A stretch of DNA of 64,000 bases from Patagioenas fasciata (taxonomy: Eukaryota > Chordata > Aves > Columbiformes > Columbidae). The notes under the pieces were generated by a model that searched no databases, was not told the DNA's origin, and saw only the letters and a program-made list of their open reading frames with translations. Each line of letters opens with the position of its first letter. Positions within the stretch are counted from its first letter, which is position 1. The translations under genes and the position numbers were made by a program. Positions 9,231 through 23,536 of the stretch are shown here, piece by piece. Location: NCBI RefSeq assembly GCF_037038585.1, contig NC_092525.1, positions 32,856,867 to 32,920,866 on the forward strand. Direction: 5' to 3'.

Positions 9231-12200
9231 ACTGTTGACTCATAGGCAGGTTAACAATCACTCCATGATATACAGAACCTCAGAAGGTTCCAGTTTTCAC
9301 TGTTTTGTTGCCTCTCACACACTGTCCACCATTCCACTCAACACGGTTTTCTCAAAGGATGTGTGCTGAAATGGTACATTAGTAACAAAACAGAAGTCTT
9401 CTCACTTCAGGCCAAATGACATTTATGTATATTTGTGACTTCCCAGTATAAGCATCAAGGCCTGCTCTGTGCAACTGAAATATCTGAAAGGCAAAGTGCT
9501 GTAGCTTGCATATATTAATAACATGAATAGCAACAACTGATTACACTGCATAAAATCAAATTTTGTAAAAATGACTGCTTGAGTCTAAACACCTGAAATC
9601 CAGCACTAACGTTATTTTGCAGTACCTTGCATTTTTAAATAAAATAGCATCTGTTAAATTCTTTGCACCTTGCTCACGACTTGCATAGCACATTTTATGC
9701 CTCTTGTTACATTATGAGCAATGTCTCTCATTTCTTTTCGTTTAACACAGTAACAGTCAATGTGTCTCACTCCTTGCTATTGAGCATCCACATTGCTTAC
9801 CAGATTGATTGGCTTCTTTCCCTTAAGTACCACTGCACATGGGAAAGTCTTGCAGTTACTGTGTGAATATTTGGCACAATTGTTTTAATGTGTTTGGATG
9901 TTTTACTGTGAAGAAATAGTTCCATCTATTAATTGGACCAAATGGTACTGTATAATTTTTTTCCTCAATTAATAAAGAAATAATCCTTCCTCAGAAAAAT
10001 CCAACCCAGCTAACCAAGAAAAAAAACCCATAGCTCTTTCTTAACATAATGGTGAAAGTATTTTTCAGATTGTCATCACAGGAAGCTGGTTGGTCCAGGT
10101 AGCACAGGACCAGCCTGCAAGGCTTTAAATATGTGCACTGTGAGACAAAGTGGCAAACTGATAGTGTGAGAGTCCAAACCTCTCTGCAGCTTTAAGTAGC
10201 TTGCTTTGTTTTCTGTTTTGACAAAATATAGAGGACTCAACTTACCAGTTTTTTAAAAAATAAGCTTCCTGTGCAAGCAGGATGTGGTAAAATCATCATT
10301 TTAACTGCTGAACTTCTGACATAAATTTGCCATTTCTAAAGCAAAATATGCAGCTGGTGTGCACACATGGAGCAGGGAAGGAGACATGGATGCACACGAT
10401 CACATGGAGTCCGGCTCCTTTTGGCTGGGAGAAGAATGGCTCAGCAGAGCACAAGTAGATCAAAGCGTACAGTATAGAGACGCATCTGATCTATTATCTT
10501 TAACTTGTAGCATACCAATTCATAGACACCTGCACCTTACAAACCCTAAGGGACAATGTCACAGGCAATGAATATACAACACAATAATTTGATTATTTCT
10601 AGTCCACATGCCCCTGAAGAAAATATCAGACATTTCTACACATGAAACTCAAATATCAGCTACTGCTTATATGGTCAGAGGCCCGCATTAGCCCCTCTTC
10701 TTCCCTGCACCAGCACAGGCAGCCCCCGCAATCTCAGGCTGCGGGGAAGGTCAGCAGTCGCGATACAGAGCATGGAGCTCACGATGAAAGCATCTCCTGC
10801 ACCACAGGGAGGGATCCGGCCCCTGGCCGCCCACGCTCTCTCCCAGGAGATTGTACCAGTTGTGCATTCTGAGCCTGGGATGGGGTGAAGACAGCCAGAG
10901 AGGACAGGGTTTTATCTCACTGCAGCACTCATCTCCCTTGGTGCTCTTTGCGCAGTCACCAAAATGTAAAAGTTAAGACTCAGTTCCTCAGGGAATAGGA
11001 GAATGAACTTCCAGCCTGCTAGCCCTTTATTTTCCTGCGTGCAAATGAATGTCAAATACTCCTCCCTCACCAGTAACACCAGTTGTTGGGTTCTTGCACA
11101 AGAGCCTCCTCCCAGCAGCCTGGTCCCTCAGCCCTTGCCCAGGGCTGCAGCTGCCATAGGAAGTGCTGGGGGACACAGACCAGCAACACACCCCACAGCT
11201 ATCAGACCTGCCAGTGCTGTGCTTGCAGCTAACCACCAACTCCCATTTTCTTTAACGTCTCCCAGTGCTTACGTAGCCTGAGTCACAGGCTAGGTAACTG
11301 CTCGCCCTAGAATTGCTACCTTTGACATTTCAATAACAACCGTGCGCAAAAGAAGAGCATTAGTCATTTGTGCAAATGTGAACAGACAGATATAAAAGGA
11401 CACTCCCAACTCCTAAGGCACAACTGCTACCTGCTCAGGGCAGGAGATCCACAAAACAGCAGCAGAGGTTTATTTTTGTTTTCCCTGCATGGATTGTTTT
11501 TTCCCTCTCTCTTAGCAGCTGTTTGGAAGGGATGCTCTCATGGATCTCCAGGCTGTTTTCACTGTGAGACCCCCACCTTGGCAGCCACAAGAAATTCTCC
11601 TCCGCTGGATTACTACCGCAACAGTTCAAGAGGAGAGCGCGGAGCTGAACGCGTAGCAAGGACAAGCCACACGTGCTTATTCCAGGGCTGTGCCATATAC
11701 AGGGCAAAGCGTCAGGCAGGGCGGGAAGGAGGAATGAGATACCAGCTGTAACACACACAGGTCACTGCTACTCTTGTTCCTCTGGGGCTGGTCTCTCCCT
11801 CAGCTCTGACCTGCCTAATTACGTGGGAAGTTACTTCATCGCAGTTTGCGGCACAACTCCCTTCACAAAATGAAGGTGATTCTTTTGCATCTGCCGTGAA
11901 AACACATGGATAAAGCACTGAAACCCAAGTGCTGCGGACATGGCTGCTCTAAGCAACTGAAATAATGGAAAAGAAAGAGCACAAAGTGGTTCCAGCTAGA
12001 GACTTAGAAGAAACAATAAAAAAAAAGCTAAAGCTAAAAAGCACCTCTCTCAGACACATAAAATGGTTTCAAAAAAGGTTAGGAGACACAACAGAGCCTG
12101 TGTAATCCTCTTTGTGAGGCTGTAGACAGCCTGGTGTAACAGGAGCTTTACACCAAGCAGCACTACATTCACTGCTCTGAACATGTCTTTTCTTTCAAGT

Positions 12201-15200
12201 TACTGATACTCACAGAAGAGCTACTATTTTGGCAGAGATTAGCAGTTATAAAACACAAAAAAAACCCTCTGTGGCATTACTAACACTGTGTCTCCTAAAA
12301 GAGAAGCAGACCTTTTCTAGATAGCAAAAGTCAATTCCAGCAGCTGAAAACAAGTTTCAGTCCTTCCATTCCATGTCTAAAATATTTAAATGCTCTGAGT
12401 TCTAAAAGACAAAAACTATAAACCTACACACAGTATATGACACCTTCTGACAAGCTGCAAATAAATTTGATATTTTCTCTCTAAAAATCTATCATTACAT
12501 GCATTGGTGTTTGAGTTTACTAAACTAATAACCATACAAGTTAACTTTTATTTTCTTTTTGCAGATGCTAACCAGATGCCAGCCAAACTATTAAGAGGTC
12601 TACTACTGTGCTGCAACATTTCGGGGTCGTCTTCATTCCAAGATTAAACTCCTTACTTAAAGCTTACTCTCCAGAATATTCCTTGGAGCAGACAGTATTT
12701 TCATCTCCTTTCCAGGCTGCCAGACCGGATTTCACAACAAACTGCTGTGACGACACGGTAGCAAAAACCCAACAAGAAGAAGAAGTGCGTGCCACAGTCT
12801 GTGCCCAGCAGGCAGAGCCCGCAGCCCCCACCACAGGCCTTCTCCCCTCAAGGCCAGCGCAAGCTCTGCTCACAGCCCCACGCAAAACAAGTCTGTAAGT
12901 AGGTAGCTCAAACTAAAGAACAATGCACTATCCAGCTGAAAAGCCAAAATATCTGATTTCTTACGGCGAAAATATGTATTTCTTTCAGCCCTTCTCAGGG
13001 TTTGCAAGGCGTTGAATGGATCCTGAGTGTCAGCAGAACATGGGGTTTTGACACACGACGATCTAGACCCAAACTAGAAAACTCTGGTTCTTGAAGAGAA
13101 ATAATCTTTAATTTCCAATACGGAATTTCAGGACACAGTCTCTTTTTTAAAACAGCATATTACAGTCCAGTTTTAATAACCCTAGATTTTAATTAAAGTT
13201 TGCTTATTACAGCCTATTTAGGGCTGTGCAGCTACACAAAATAACAAAGACCTTTAAATTTTATCAAATAATCGTTTTTTCTCACAAACCCTTCGTCTCC
13301 AGTTATGTAATTCAGATGACTCTCCAGGATAACATTAACCTCTCCCAGCTCTGTCCATTACCTCCATCTACCTACTGGCTGCATTCTCTCTCCTGGAAAA
13401 AAAAAAAAAAGGAAATCTTTATCCTGAACAAACGCAACTGTTCTAAGCACAACTGTTTCTTGCTATTTCCTAACATTTTAGGTGGAAAAAAGTAAGAGTT
13501 CTGAAAGCAGCATAGTGCTACCTTCCTTTTCATTGCTAATGTGATATGGAGCTCTAGAACTAAAGCCACTTTTCTTTTAAATTTTGCAGTTATATAAGTT
13601 GCAGTGAACAAAACCAGAATATAAAAAGAAAAAACCCCTGACAATGACAATACAATTGTTATAAGCTATAGGCCCACATTAAACTCAGCAAGGGTAACAA
13701 CTGATTTCATAGATCATACTTCCTACCCAGTGATAATCCTTTTATTAGTCTTAAAGGAAAGCTATAATAGAAAGAGATCAGAATGTAATTAACCCGGTAA
13801 ATTTTTCTGACGTATCTCAGACTAAATGCTGAAATACAAAGTGGACATATTTGAGTTATTTGTTAAGAAACTGATCTAACTTAAATACAGAAGTTAGAGG
13901 AAAAGGAAGCAGCAGATTGGTATGTCACTAATGTTTATTTACATCCTACTTCTTCCTGTACTCACTGATAAAAACTTCATCTGTCTGCCCCTGTAATTCA
14001 CTGGCCCTCCTGTTTCAAAAGCATATTTAAAGCAAATTCAAAATTAGAACAAACAAATAAAACCAGAACTGTAGCACATGAACCTCTCATTTTACTTTCA
14101 TGTTCTCAAGACTTTGAACAAGGCCACTTTGTTTCAGAAAACAAAAAGATTCTTGAGTTAGCCTTGTCACTACAACTGGTCAAGAATTAAACAGCAACAA
14201 CAACAAAAAAATCCCCACACAACAAACCAAACAATATTTCTAGTTTGAAAAGAAAAAGTGCTATCATGAACAAAATTGTTTTCTCCCTTCCCACAGGAAA
14301 TTAAGGAGGAGAAGAAAGGATTTCCCATAACGAAAAGGCTTTTCTAGCTTGCTTTTGATCAAGAGATCATAGGTTTACATTTATTTCCGGTGTATATTTT
14401 ACTGTCTTTCTACCATTTCTACTTCCTTTGTCTTTCTACTTCTGCAATGTCTTATAAGGCAGGCAATTAGAACTTAATGCGATAAGAAAGGATTATGAGA
14501 GTCCTCTTAGCCAGGATGCTGTGACTATGGGTTGTTCCACAGATAATCTGCAAAGATCAAAATATGGTACCATCCTTTTTTTTTCCTCCCTACAGAATCA
14601 AGTGTAAGGAGCCCCAAAGCCTTTGTAAAATAATGCATAAAGACATCCAGAAAAGAGCCTACCAACGCACTGATGCATTCTGAGTGTACAGACACAGCCA
14701 TCACCTGCATTGGTTATTCAGTTTCTGAGATTAAGAGAAATTTAAAACAAACTGAAGGAGGTTTAAGCAAAACACCAGTAGGCTTTGCAATCTGGTAACA
14801 GAGATAAAGTGTCCTTGCTACTGGAGCTTGGAACATTACAACTGTTCCTAGTGTAGTTTGCAGCTCCTGGTGTGTTGGCCGAGGTGCTGCCTCTGGGCAG
14901 CTGCACCAGCCTGTTGGAAAGAGAGGAATTAACTCTCTGCTGCTTCACTCCATGGGGGTTTATCGTGCTTTGCTTTATCTGATCTGACTCAAGTTACAAA
15001 ACCAGTTTCAGGTACAACGGCGAAATGATTTGCTGCTTCTTCAGCAATGGAAGGTACTGTAGAACTTAGACCAGAACACAAGGACTACCTTGTGGCTTAC
15101 AGTATCGAATACGCCCTGATTAGTTCTTATGTGTCAGGGAGATCAGAAACAGATGTAACGTAAGAACCTGCATGGAAAAATATTTCTGTTAATTTTTCCA

Positions 15201-18200
15201 CCAAATTAAAATGACAAGCATTCCCATGCACTACTTCTTCTCTAAACATCTGACAGTGACCAAACCTACCAGTTTTAGATCAATCTGCAAGATCTGAGTT
15301 GCTTTATTTTTGTTTGCCTACCCCTTGACTGAGCAAATTGTTACTGGATTGGCCTATTTGATACTCCAGGCTAAGCAAACTTCTATAGGATGCAATATTT
15401 ACCTGTATGATTTGCCTTTCTTAAAATTAACTGCACGTCACCCTGAAGGTAGTATTTGAGAGACTGTGTCACACATAAGATATTCTGTGGCTCTAATGGA
15501 TGATAACTGACTAAGAGAAAGCAACAAACACAAAGGTAAAGGAGATTTCCTACAGAGAAAAAAGCATTCCAACTAAGGAACAAGAGCTCCACAATAGCTT
15601 TTAATTATAACTAAATCTCATCATATAAATATATATGGAAAAATATGCTGTTATTTGATAACATACTTATGTGATTAACCACTCATACATGCATTATTTG
15701 AGGGCGGGGAAAAAAAAACAACTATCACAAAAAAAACCCCCATCAGCCAAAAGACCCCACAAGTAACCCATCTCCTCAACTCCCTTGCTCCACTGCCCAA
15801 ACTGCACAGCTATCATTTCCCTTAAAGGGAATATGTAATCGCCGATATAGACTGTAAATAAATTCCCCAACCAGGGAATCATCATTTTTATGAAGAACAT
15901 TAACCTGACTGACAGTAATTCAGGAAACAAAAAAAAGTATCAAAACCTAATTTCTCTCAGACTGCATACAGAATCATTAGGCTTCAGTAAGTTGGAGACA
16001 AAGATAAGATTCTTGCTTTCTATAATCAATGTCAAATTAGTATCCATTTACAAAAATTAAATCTATAACAAACTCTTTTCTTTTTTTTAAATCTTAAAAA
16101 TTTCTGCCCTTCAAAACTGGTCTTTTCCAGATTGTATGAACACTTTAACCTACTTCTGGATCCTGCTATTTAAGTTTTTACACTGACTCTTCCTTGTTTA
16201 CCAGTTCTTTGTAGATCTAGTGCTATACACCACTCCTACACAGATGGTTTTGTAATCAATGTGAAAAAAGCATACTAGTGGCCATAACTTCCCTAACAAT
16301 AAACTTTGGAATCATACCTTATTCTTGCCTTGCTCTAACTGACCAGAGAGGTCTGGGTAAGGATGATACTCAAGACAGGAGCCCAATGTTGTATTTCTAT
16401 CGGCTCCCCAAAGCACCCAAAGATTATGAACACAATTAGGTCTGTGTTTGCCATATGAGTTCCGTGTCCACAGAGCACAGAAAATAAACAACTTGTCCCT
16501 TTGGTTCCTGCAGTACTCCCAAGCCATGCCCTTGGGAGAGGGAGGGCTGCTTTGCCCAAGAGTACATGCCACAGGTTTTGTTTACATTTAAACCCAGGCT
16601 TCAGGGTGCTCAGTATCTCTCTGAAAGTGACCTGCAGGTTTTTGACCGTGAAAAACTCAGCGAGATCCTAAGCTGAATGTTCAGCATCACTGTGCTCCAT
16701 CCTCACTTCACACAGAATGGTGGCATCAGAGACCTCAAAGGGCTTGACAGAACAGACAGGAGAAGGAAACAAGAGTGAAGAGAAGAGTGGTCCTTGAGCA
16801 TCCCTCTTCACAGGTCTTTGTAGCTGGTAGGGCTCAGTATTACAACTGAATGTGTTACAGTTAGCCACGGGTGATTTTACCATTATAAAACAAACCACCT
16901 AGCAAGGCAGGAGGCAAGAAACCAAGAGTCATAACTAATAAGGCTAGACCCCAGCAGCGGTAAACACTGAACATACGCTTTTCATATCTGTAACAGTCTG
17001 TGAATGCACAGGCATGTGACAGGCAATTTCTCTTAGGAAGAACATGAATATTGCAAAGCACTCTGCAACTGCCTCAGCAGAAATCCTGCAGCAGAGTAAC
17101 AAAGCCCTTGCAGAGGAAGGCAAAGGCCGTGCCCCAGTGTACCCTGGCACATGCACCCCAAACCTCACATCACTGCTACACCTCCTCCTAGCTGAGGCAG
17201 CACATTACCAGTGATCGAAGTAGTGGCACCAAGGCTGAGTGACCCCATTTTCAATAGCATTTTCTGTTTTACTTAGCCAGACTAGCAAAAACAGCGAGCA
17301 AACGCTTCGTATCTCATTTCACAAAACTCCTAGAACATACCCAAACTGGTAACCCTGAAAAGTCAGCCTAACTTGGTGTGCAAGACCCCCAGTTTAACAC
17401 TAAGCACTTCTACTCAAGTACAGACGTAGCTGAAAGTTACTGCAGTTGATTTAACCTGTGCTGACATGGACATACAAATTAAAACTTACACCGTCCAAAA
17501 AACTCTGAACAGCTGCTCCCCTGTCTGTTAGCCAGTGATGTTTCTGCAGTGTTTTCACGGCTGCTATCAAAAGTACAGAGCACACAGTAAACATTTGGCC
17601 TTTCTACTGACCAGAGCACTTTGGGAATTTATCAAGATACAAAAGCAAACTAGACCAAAATAAAAGCACATCTGGTAACTCTATTCCCTAGAGGCTGCTT
17701 TTTATCACTAAAAAACCCCAGTGATACTTTTTTTTAAAAAAAAAGTAATTAAAAGCATGGGAAGATAAAAAGACAAAAAATAACAAAAGTAAATTTCTTC
17801 TTCAGTTTAGGTATCTGAAAACAGAACAATGGTTTAGACTCTGAGAAGTTATTGAAATTTGCTTTTACATAAATAAGTCCACATGGCTACAAAGCTTGTT
17901 ATTTGAAATAGCTTGATCTCAGGTAGAGGTGGCACTCAGCAACTCATGTGATTCCTCAGAAAAACAGGCCTTTCTGATCCACAGCCACACATGCCGTCAG
18001 TCTCTGCCTCATCTCATTCTGGATTCACTTGGAACTGGGGCAGCTTCAAAAGCGGTAAGAAATTGAACTTGGCACAGAGCTGCTGGCTTGGTGATTTTAA
18101 GCCACAGAATGTAAAGATACAAATCTTATTACAGGATATATTAGTACTTTTAGCTACACACCCTAAACACACCTAAAGAGTAGAAAGCAGTGCTTTCTAA

Positions 18201-19384
18201 AGCAAAAGAAGTGTTGCTGAAGTTCATGTTGTTATAGGTTTAATAGCCCCTCCTACGGACAAAATGACCTCTCCACCCTAACTCATGGTACCAAAGTCTA
18301 AGTTTACTTAATTTCTAAACTGTATTCCCATCAGAATGGAGGGAGGTTTACTGAGTAACTCAAGTAACTTATTTTCAGTGAATACTTCTTTTTATTTTTA
18401 ATGGACATGCCAGTGACCTTGCACTGGAACATTTACAGCATCCTCATGGAGATCTAGAGCCAAGAGCAGACAAAAAGTTCCTTTAACTACAGAACAAGCT
18501 CCATTGTTCCCTACCTGAGCTGGCTCATCTCTTCAGACAGAACAGCAAACACAGTGACTCTCACTGGGTTACACATTAAACAGAAATTTCATGTGTAAGA
18601 TTTGCGCACATATGAGCTACTGTATTTTCAAGTACCTGTAGCAACACTTCCATTATACCCATTAGCTAAAAGCAATCTAGGAAAGGTAATACTTAAATTA
18701 AAAACTTAAACCAACAAAAGCAAATTAGACACACCCCCCACCACCACCAAAAAGCACCCAGCGATACAAGAATCTACACGTAAACACCAGCCTCCTACTC
18801 ACAGATCGGAGTTCCTCTATCTGTGCCAAGATCTATTCCATGGCAAGAGCAGCAGGAAGGTGCATCAAGTACAGCAGAGAATCAGGATATGAAAAAGCAC
18901 ACTTTAATTCCACCTTTCCTTTTACGCACTATGCCAACTATCTCCAACTCTTTATGGGACAACAGTCAAACTATGTTCCTACTGAAATGTCACATAGCTT
19001 CTCTCCTCCCCAGGGAGAAAGGGAGACTGGCTCACTCAAGCCGAGAACCAGCTGTAAAGCTGTATAACAGAAGCTATTCGAGATATCCATGAAGCAGCCT
19101 CCAACACCCCTCCTGCCGGCCCCCACGCTGGGAAGACGGACACCCCACAAGAGCCAGCCTGCTCCCAACCCCACCTGCTCCTCAGCAAGCAAAGAGATCT
19201 CCTGTGCTTCAGACATCCTGCCAGATGGGTAACAATGATGACTTCTCATACGAACTCCAATCAGCAGATAAAGGATGACTTATTAATGTTACCAAACTGC
19301 TGCCAAGCTTCCAATAGCTGAATCTCCAGTGGTTTCATGCCAGGAAAAATGCCTGCAGCTGAAGCATTTAGCCTCAAAGAGATT

Positions 19385-19412
19385 TAAGTTTACTGTATTA
19401 AGTTTACTGTAG
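19385..19412. repeat. 14-bp tandem duplication
   Basis: The word TAAGTTTACTGTA followed by one variable base occurs twice in direct succession (19385-19398 and 19399-19412). The copies differ only at the last base. This is a small replication-slippage duplication in the intron. Confidence 0.8.
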
Positions 19413-22400
19413 TTCTTTTTCCTCTTCTACACTTAAGCTGCTTTCTGTAAGAGGTAAGCTATTTACTTAGCCCATCTAGTCCCATAATTGTTTGGTCCAG
19501 GGTGTGTACTTCAATCTCGGTCCTTAAGCACAAAAAGGAACTACGCTACAACATGTATTTCAGAGGCTGCTGTTTTGAAATTTTGCTGATGAGTTCAAAT
19601 CACCTCCTTCCTTTTTATGCTGTATTTTCTCAACACCCCATTCAAAACGCTGCCTTAAGAACAGAAAGAATGTTCCAAAAGACTTGCTGTGTTCCCTAAG
19701 ACTGCAGCATTCCTGCTTTAACCAAGTGAGCTTTCAGCTCTGCAAAAAGGTTCAGTAAGGTTCAATTGTACTGCTCGCTGCCATCCACCAGCACCAAGAG
19801 ATCCATAATGCCTCCAATTTAAATGTTTACTATTGCTAAATTTATATTATGATTTGACCCAAACGCTCCAGCTGGAATTGTAACCTCTGCACTGAGGGCT
19901 CTCCAGCAGCCAGCAGGCAGACAACCCTTGCCCCTGAAGGCTTGCAATTTAAAAGTGATTATTTGTTAGGCAATGACAAACATGTTTGTGGCTGTAAAAT
20001 TCAAAGCAAGAAAACAAAAACCATCAGGCTTTCAGAAAAGACAGAAAAAGTGGGATAGCAGCATGACTAAAAGTATAATCAAACTTAACACTTTAATGCA
20101 CTACTATCTTTGAAAAAGCTTAACATTATGGCTAGATAAATCAGTTTACAGTTAAGGCTGTACTCCTTCCCACTGGTTTGAGTATGATTCTATCTCAAAA
20201 ATAAGGCACTAAACATAACAGCTCTCGAAACCTACCTTTCCAGTAAAACAGACAATTAGGCTTTTCTTTACAGTCAAATCTGTTTTAAAACAAAAAATGA
20301 AGCTTTCTAAGTATGTGCTTAAACAAAAATATAGAAGGATGTTTTATTCAATCGCATCTACAGGCAGATGTCACCCCCACTCCAGCACTTAGCACCTTGC
20401 CATAATTACTACAGCCTTCCCCACACACTCACAATAACGTTTTTGGCAGCCACGTCGCAGACATGCAGTCATGTACCATGTCACTGTCTGACTTTTACAG
20501 CCAACGTGCCATCTGCCCGGATGGCCAGATGGGGAAGTCGGTCCAGAGGCAGTTTTTCTTATTCTGCAGGCAACACTCACCATTTGAACTTGTTTGGGCA
20601 AGTTACTTGTTGCTTAAAGCGGCACAATAGCCGCTCCCTGGCTGCTATGGAAGTAAAAGGAGAGCTGCCCTCTAAGTGGAGGAAAACGGGTTTTGTTGTT
20701 GCCATTGTTTCGACAGAGAGCCAAAGCAGGTGATTTTCACATCCTCCAGCAGGCCCCAGGCAGGTCCCCAGGAGGGGCTGGGCAAAGGTGGGAAAACAGC
20801 AAGTTCAGAACGCAGCACTAGCATCACACTGACCAGGGAGAGGGCTCCCTTCCCTCTGAATCTTCTTCTAGTCCTTCCACCAGCATGCCAAGACTTAGAA
20901 AAAAACCAGGGGAAATCGGAAGTCTGAGCTTGTGTAAGTACCTCACCACTGATCTCACAGTCCTGGCTCTCATTGCACCTTCCATCCAGCAGAACACAAG
21001 GCCTTTAGAAAGAGGTGCAATCCAGCCCTCCTTGCTGCCCTGGTGTCCTGTGTAGAACAAGGCAGAGACCCAGGACTTGTCCTAGGGCAAATTGTTCTTT
21101 AAATGCCATTTTCAGCAGTATTTCTATAAGCATGTGTGATGGACACAGCATCACCTACTTACATGCACCAAGTATAACAATAGAGCAAATGTTGCTTTTA
21201 TCTTGTAAGGGCACCAGAGAACACCAAGTCTAGTGCAGTGGTGGTGGGAGGCTGGACAACCAGTGTTCCTCTCCCCCAGGCACGCAGAGACATGTCCACA
21301 CTCCCGAGGAATCAGGTGGCACAACCCATGGGCCTGCAGACACCCCTGTCTGGAACAGCAAAGCCCCGACCAACCTGCAGCTATCAGGGGACAGCAGGGA
21401 TTACTCCAGCTCTCAGTTTACATTTCAAATTGTTGACTCAACACAAAACAAAAACACAAAATGGCCACAAATTGCCCACACGGTGACCCATATCCTGTCA
21501 CAGCTGAATACAAGTAATCTTCGATACGCCAGATCTATTCATAAGTTTGACTGGCACTATTTTAACAAGGATCTAGGCAAGAACATTAGGACAACCGGCC
21601 AACTGCTTTATTTATATGTTCCTGTTATCTCATCTGCACACTTGGATTACTGCCTCTGCCTGTGGGTGTACAGCAATAATATACATATGACTACATTCCC
21701 ATAAACCATCAGTTAAGAGTTTAGGATTTGTCACAGCTGGACCAAAACATGAATGAAACCATCCATTTCATTTATTGCAAAGCTTTGTAACAGCCTGTCT
21801 TTGACCAGGAATTTTGTATGCCAAGTTATGCCTCAAGTACATTTTTTTTAGATGAGAAAAGTGTTATAAAGGTCCAGAACTCTGATAGTTTTTGTTCCCT
21901 TTTAGGCTAAACAGCAATTCTAATCTCCATTTCAAGTTTCTCAAAGGCTAAGAATAAAAACCCTTTCTCTTATATACAAAACCACTGAGTGCCTTTGGAT
22001 TAACAAAATTTAATTAAATTATTCCTTTAAGCCTTCACTGGTTTCAGTTTCCCAAGAATAGACTTGTTTTAGGAAGCCAAAGTAAAGGACCATTCTCCAT
22101 CTCCGTCACAAAGCTTGGGACATCCACTTACAGCATCAATGGACCTTGCGGGACAGACCCACAATGGCGACCTGAAGAAGGCAGGTGATGTGCTACTGCT
22201 GTCACCTTCAAGTTCTGGCACATGGACACAGCCACCTCTATGCTGACAGTGAAGCAGCCCTGGATCACAAGGCATTTGCAGAAGTATCAAAGTTGGATCC
22301 TTGCTCACTACACACAATGGCTGTTATTTTGGGGTTTGAAGCTGAGAAAAGGAAGAGCCAATACAACAGCAGACAGTGTTCTTTAGACTTGATGGGAACT

Positions 22401-23488
22401 TGCAGCCTTGTCCCAAAATGGGGCTAAAGGCTTATTGTGCTGCTTGCTCTGTTACGAGTGGCAGAGCTACTGTTGAGTTAAAACAGCCTTTGTATGACAG
22501 ACCACAATGGCAATCCTGCTCCTGACTCATTATGGCCATCCTCTCTGTCTCATCATGCCATGCATCAGATGCCGCTACCTTTCACAATACTTGCATTGTA
22601 TGCTCTATATGCTCCTTGTGTAGCGCTCAGCTCTTGGGTCTTAGAGTTCCTTCATATTCAAACAACAAAGTGATTTTTGGACAACGAGCTAGACTCTGCT
22701 AGCACTTTATATTTATATTGCATAAAAGGTTCAATTGCCTACTCTATATCAAAGCCTTACTGCATTATGCATTGTGTAATCCTGTCTCAAAAAGACTACC
22801 ACCCAAAAATTCAGTTGAATTGCATCAGATTTCATATTGTACAACACAGCAGAGTGTTTGAGGGAAGCAAAGTTTCAAGCCTGACCAGTTATAAAAGGAA
22901 GAACTTTTAGGTGTATGCCGTGGGCTAGAAACAGGAATAAATCTCCTTTTATCTTTTACATTAGCAATGCTTCAACCACAGGAAAAGTCACAAAGTAAAG
23001 ACATCCTAAAAAGTCTGCAAGTATTAGCAGTGTGTTGGAATTATTCCTCAACGTGACTCTACTCTGAAATGTGATTTAACAAAGATACCATTGAAGGATA
23101 TAAGTTAGCAGGAAATTTTGTTGTTTCCACGTGGGTGTACAATTCACAAACAAAACTATTTCTCTCCAGTTATCGGAGCTCTTCCTCAGGGAGTGTAGCT
23201 GAGGTTTCCACATACACTTACTCTGGGGATAACGCTACTTAGTGCTCTGCATAGACTTACACGCTGAAGCTGGCCATATTCACCGATACTTGCTTTGTCA
23301 AGGGAAGTGAGTTTTAGTGAAGGTTTACTTCCACTCCTAAAGGGAGAAGATAAAATTCACTGTATATGTAAAAAAACTAAACCCAAACAAAATGAGTAAT
23401 CATGAATGGGCTTTAAAACAGAAACAAAACCACCATAAAAAAACTAAAGAACTGATGGAGGTAAAGGCCAACAGGCTTAGAATGCAGT

Positions 23489-23536
23489 ATCTCAAGTTAT
23501 ATAAATAAGAGCATCTCAAGTTACATAAATAAGAGC
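23489..23536. repeat. 24-bp tandem duplication
   Basis: Two adjacent 24-base units (23489-23512 and 23513-23536) begin ATCTCAAGTTA and end ATAAATAAGAGC. They differ at a single T/C position, so the duplication is young. It is a potential length polymorphism. Confidence 0.9.

Noticed and set aside
10241-10246. Minus-strand donor match CTG/GTAAG as an LRRC8D 5' exon end
   Set aside because: The nearest AG with any pyrimidine tract would give an exon of only about 30 bases; probably a chance match.
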